DNA from: an uncultured Bacteroidota bacterium
Lineage (GTDB): Bacteria; Bacteroidota; Bacteroidia; Flavobacteriales; BACL11
NCBI GenBank assembly: GCA_902514225.1
Contig: CABXPN010000039.1
Location: 1-9,028 of the forward strand
Length of the DNA: 9,028 nucleotides
Reading direction: 5' to 3'
Part shown: piece after piece, positions 7,103-9,028 of the stretch
Layout of the letters: every line of letters begins with the position of its first letter
How positions within the stretch are numbered: position 1 is the first letter of the stretch
Notes under the pieces: model-generated
Databases searched by the model: none
Seen by the model: only the letters and a program-made list of their open reading frames with translations
Told to the model about the DNA's origin: nothing
Translations under genes and position numbers: made by a program

Positions 7103-7862
7103 ATGAACTTGGTATTTTAAAACTTAATGATGACTTCTTATTAAACTCAATTTTTGTATAATTGATCTCCGCATCAAAAACCTCATCAGACCGAATATTA
7201 ACCAGAATTTTATTCGGAAAAAACCCTATAAAATCTTCAATTCCTTCACCTTTTTTTAAATTCCGTGTTAGATAATTATAAAAATTTATTTCCAATCTTT
7301 TTTCCTCCGATTCTATTATTTCTATTTTTTCAACTCTATAAAACAAAGGGTGAATATAGTAACTAATTTTACTTGACTTTAAAGAAAGATTGGGGGAGTC
7401 TGAAAACTCAAAATTTTCATTTTTTATTTCTGGTGAAGCAAACAAAATAGATTGAAGTTGGTTAAAGCTTATATCAGCTTTTACTACATTTTTAAGATGT
7501 AAAATAGGTTGTACAAAGTAAGTTTTATCCATTCTACTCATAAAATAAATAGAATCTGGCGTTATCATTGTTCTAAATACTTCAATACCAAGTGGAGCTT
7601 TTACAGAAACCCAGATAACACTATCTTTCCTAACTCTAATTTGAGAGTTGATTGTTGTTTCTTGTCCTTCTTTATTTATTTTAATTTTAGTGTTTAACGA
7701 CATCCATTCTGGAGAAATGTTATTTAAATTAACTTTTTTTATTAGTTCCTTTGAATTAGATGGAGAATCAATATAACTATCTATATCTGTGTTCTTTTTT
7801 AATAAATCGCAAGAAGAAAAACTAACAACCAAAACAAATAATATTAATATATTTTTATTCAT
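7086..7862 (-). CDS. DUF4292 family lipoprotein
   Basis: The 258-residue product begins with a signal peptide and a likely lipobox, F15-S-S-C18 (F at -3 is tolerated in Bacteroidetes, though less usual than L), followed by Asp at +2. DUF4292 features are PEWMSLNTKIKI (51-62), IRVRKDSVIWVSVKAPLGIE (75-94), and ITPDSIYFMSRMDKTYF (100-116). The family is recalled as a Bacteroidetes lipoprotein; alternating polar/hydrophobic strands such as TTINSQIRVRKDSVIWVSV suggest a LolA/LolB-like half-barrel, so a role in lipid or lipoprotein handling is possible but unproven. The ATG overlaps the end of the TPR gene by 8 bp, and its own 3' end overlaps the EnvC-like gene by 17 bp, so these three genes are tightly coupled. 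Confidence 0.88.
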   Translation of the reverse strand: MNKNILILFVLVVSFSSCDLLKKNTDIDSYIDSPSNSKELIKKVNLNNISPEWMSLNTKIKINKEGQETTINSQIRVRKDSVIWVSVKAPLGIEVFRTMITPDSIYFMSRMDKTYFVQPILHLKNVVKADISFNQLQSILFASPEIKNENFEFSDSPNLSLKSSKISYYIHPLFYRVEKIEIIESEEKRLEINFYNYLTRNLKKGEGIEDFIGFFPNKILVNIRSDEVFDAEINYTKIEFNKKSSLSFKIPSSYVQID

Positions 7863-9028
7863 TATCCTCTTGTTTTAGTTCAATATTTCTGTATAGTTCC
7901 GCTTCTTCTAACTCTCCTAATTCAGTTAAAATATCTGCCATATGATTATAAAATGTTTGTGATTCGTTTATATCAAGAGCTTTTTGCATCCAAAATTTCG
8001 CTTCTTTAAAGTTCTTCATTTTATATAAAATCCAAGCATATGTATCATAATAATTTGCTTCATCAGGAAACATCTCAATAGTAGTTAAAGACATTTCCTT
8101 AGCTCTTTCAAGATTTTCTCCTCTAAGTGATAAATAATATGCGTAATTATTTAAAACCTGCACATTGTCGGGTAAAAAACCCAGCGCTTTTTCATAAGAT
8201 TCGTCCGACTTTTTATAATCCTTAATTTCATTGTACGAATTTCCTAAAATAGCGTACATTTCAGAAGAAAGATTTTTATTGCCTACAACAAAATTTACTC
8301 CAATACTAATCGATTCTATGGATTGTTTGTAATCTTTTTTATAGTAATTAGCAAGTCCGTTTAAATAATAAAACAAAGGATTTGTTGGGTATAAATCCAA
8401 AGCCTTGTAAGAGAAAATAATCAATGAATCTAATTGGTTTAAATTTAGTTGAAGAAACAATAATTCATTCCAAGCGTCTTGCTGATTTGGATCAAGTTCA
8501 ACAACTTTTTTATATTGAGTTAAAGCTAGTTCTTTTTGAGAGTTAAACCTTAAAACATCTGCATAAATATAATTTACCATCACATTTTCTGGATGTACTT
8601 TTACAAGCTCAGAAGATAGTTTGTCTAACAAATCTATATTTGATAGATCATTTTCATATATTGGAGTTAAAAGCGGTATAATCTTTCTTATTTTACTTTC
8701 AGGGTCTAGTTTTTCTGATTTAAAAGCAAATAAAAGTTCTTCTTTATATTTTTCTAAATCTCCTTTTTTTAAGTAATAATCTGCAAGCGATAAATGAACG
8801 CTAATAGAATTTGGTTTAAGTTCCGAAATTCTTTTTAACACTTTAAAGGACTTGTCATAATCTCCATCTAATATATAACAATCTGATAACATTTCGTATA
8901 TCTCTAAATCATCCGGGATTTCTTCAAGTAACGATTCTAATTCTTTAGCCGCTTTATTATAGTCTTTTAATTCAAGATAAATTTTGTGTTTTTGAGTGCT
9001 TGTATAATGATTTAATCCTTTCTTTTTT
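7855..9028 (-). CDS. Tetratricopeptide repeat (TPR) protein, 5' partial
   Basis: The frame stays open from 9027 to the stop at 7855, so the N-terminus lies beyond the window; 390 residues are visible. The ATG at 8892 is internal, since a TPR unit (YLELKDYNKAAKELESLLEE) precedes it in frame. About ten 34-residue TPR-like units fill the whole visible protein; clear ones include YEMLSDCYILDGDYDKSFKV, NYIYADVLRFNSQKELALTQ, YAILGNSYNEIKDYKKSDES, NNYAYYLSLRGENLERAKEM and YDTYAWILYKMKNFKEAKFW. The last unit ends close to an acidic C-terminus (KQEDNE). TPR superhelices bind partner proteins; the family does not specify which. Its position before a lipoprotein gene and an EnvC-like gene, with 8-bp overlap, suggests a periplasmic or outer-membrane scaffold, but the signal peptide that would show this is outside the window. 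Confidence 0.9.
   Translation of the reverse strand, partial: KKKGLNHYTSTQKHKIYLELKDYNKAAKELESLLEEIPDDLEIYEMLSDCYILDGDYDKSFKVLKRISELKPNSISVHLSLADYYLKKGDLEKYKEELLFAFKSEKLDPESKIRKIIPLLTPIYENDLSNIDLLDKLSSELVKVHPENVMVNYIYADVLRFNSQKELALTQYKKVVELDPNQQDAWNELLFLQLNLNQLDSLIIFSYKALDLYPTNPLFYYLNGLANYYKKDYKQSIESISIGVNFVVGNKNLSSEMYAILGNSYNEIKDYKKSDESYEKALGFLPDNVQVLNNYAYYLSLRGENLERAKEMSLTTIEMFPDEANYYDTYAWILYKMKNFKEAKFWMQKALDINESQTFYNHMADILTELGELEEAELYRNIELKQEDNE

Overview
The window reads as chromosomal DNA from a low-GC (about 30% by eye) member of the Bacteroidota, most likely of the Flavobacteriia. The lineage call rests on a C-terminal type IX secretion (T9SS) sorting domain, on two lipoproteins of families I know essentially from Bacteroidetes (DUF4292 and DUF4837), on strong A/T codon bias, and on A-rich leaders instead of Shine-Dalgarno sites. 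Almost every base is coding. I saw no tRNA, rRNA, CRISPR array, IS element or phage gene, and no gene-free stretch over 300 bases; the longest gap is 78 bp.

Layout. Positions 1-1968 (+) hold the 3' part of a large secreted Asp-box (BNR/sortilin-like) beta-propeller protein ending in a T9SS type A sorting domain. It converges on a block of seven genes on the minus strand, and the two stop codons share one TTAA. In transcription order, from the right edge leftwards, the block is: a TPR-repeat protein (5' end outside the window), a DUF4292 lipoprotein, an EnvC-like coiled-coil/LytM protein with a degenerate active site, TatA, GatA (amidotransferase subunit A), an MltD-like lytic transglycosylase with LysM, and a DUF4837 lipoprotein. 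Spacings of -8, -17, +37, +17, +78 and -11 bp suggest one operon, possibly with a second start in the 78-bp gap.

Function. Apart from gatA the block is about the cell envelope: peptidoglycan cleavage (MltD-like), activation of peptidoglycan hydrolases (EnvC-like), protein export (TatA), and outer-membrane lipoproteins of unknown role. In E. coli, some amidases activated by LytM factors are Tat substrates, so the EnvC-TatA adjacency may have a functional basis; this is inference.

The most notable observation is that gatA is split. The N-terminal part lies in a different frame, with a probable TTG start at 5602, and joins the main frame exactly at a run of seven T (5463-5469). Removing one T restores a 475-residue GatA whose Lys-Ser-Ser triad falls within two residues of the numbering of a studied homologue. 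It is either a sequencing or assembly indel, a true mutation, or rescued by slippage. I did not find a convincing new defence or mobile system here.
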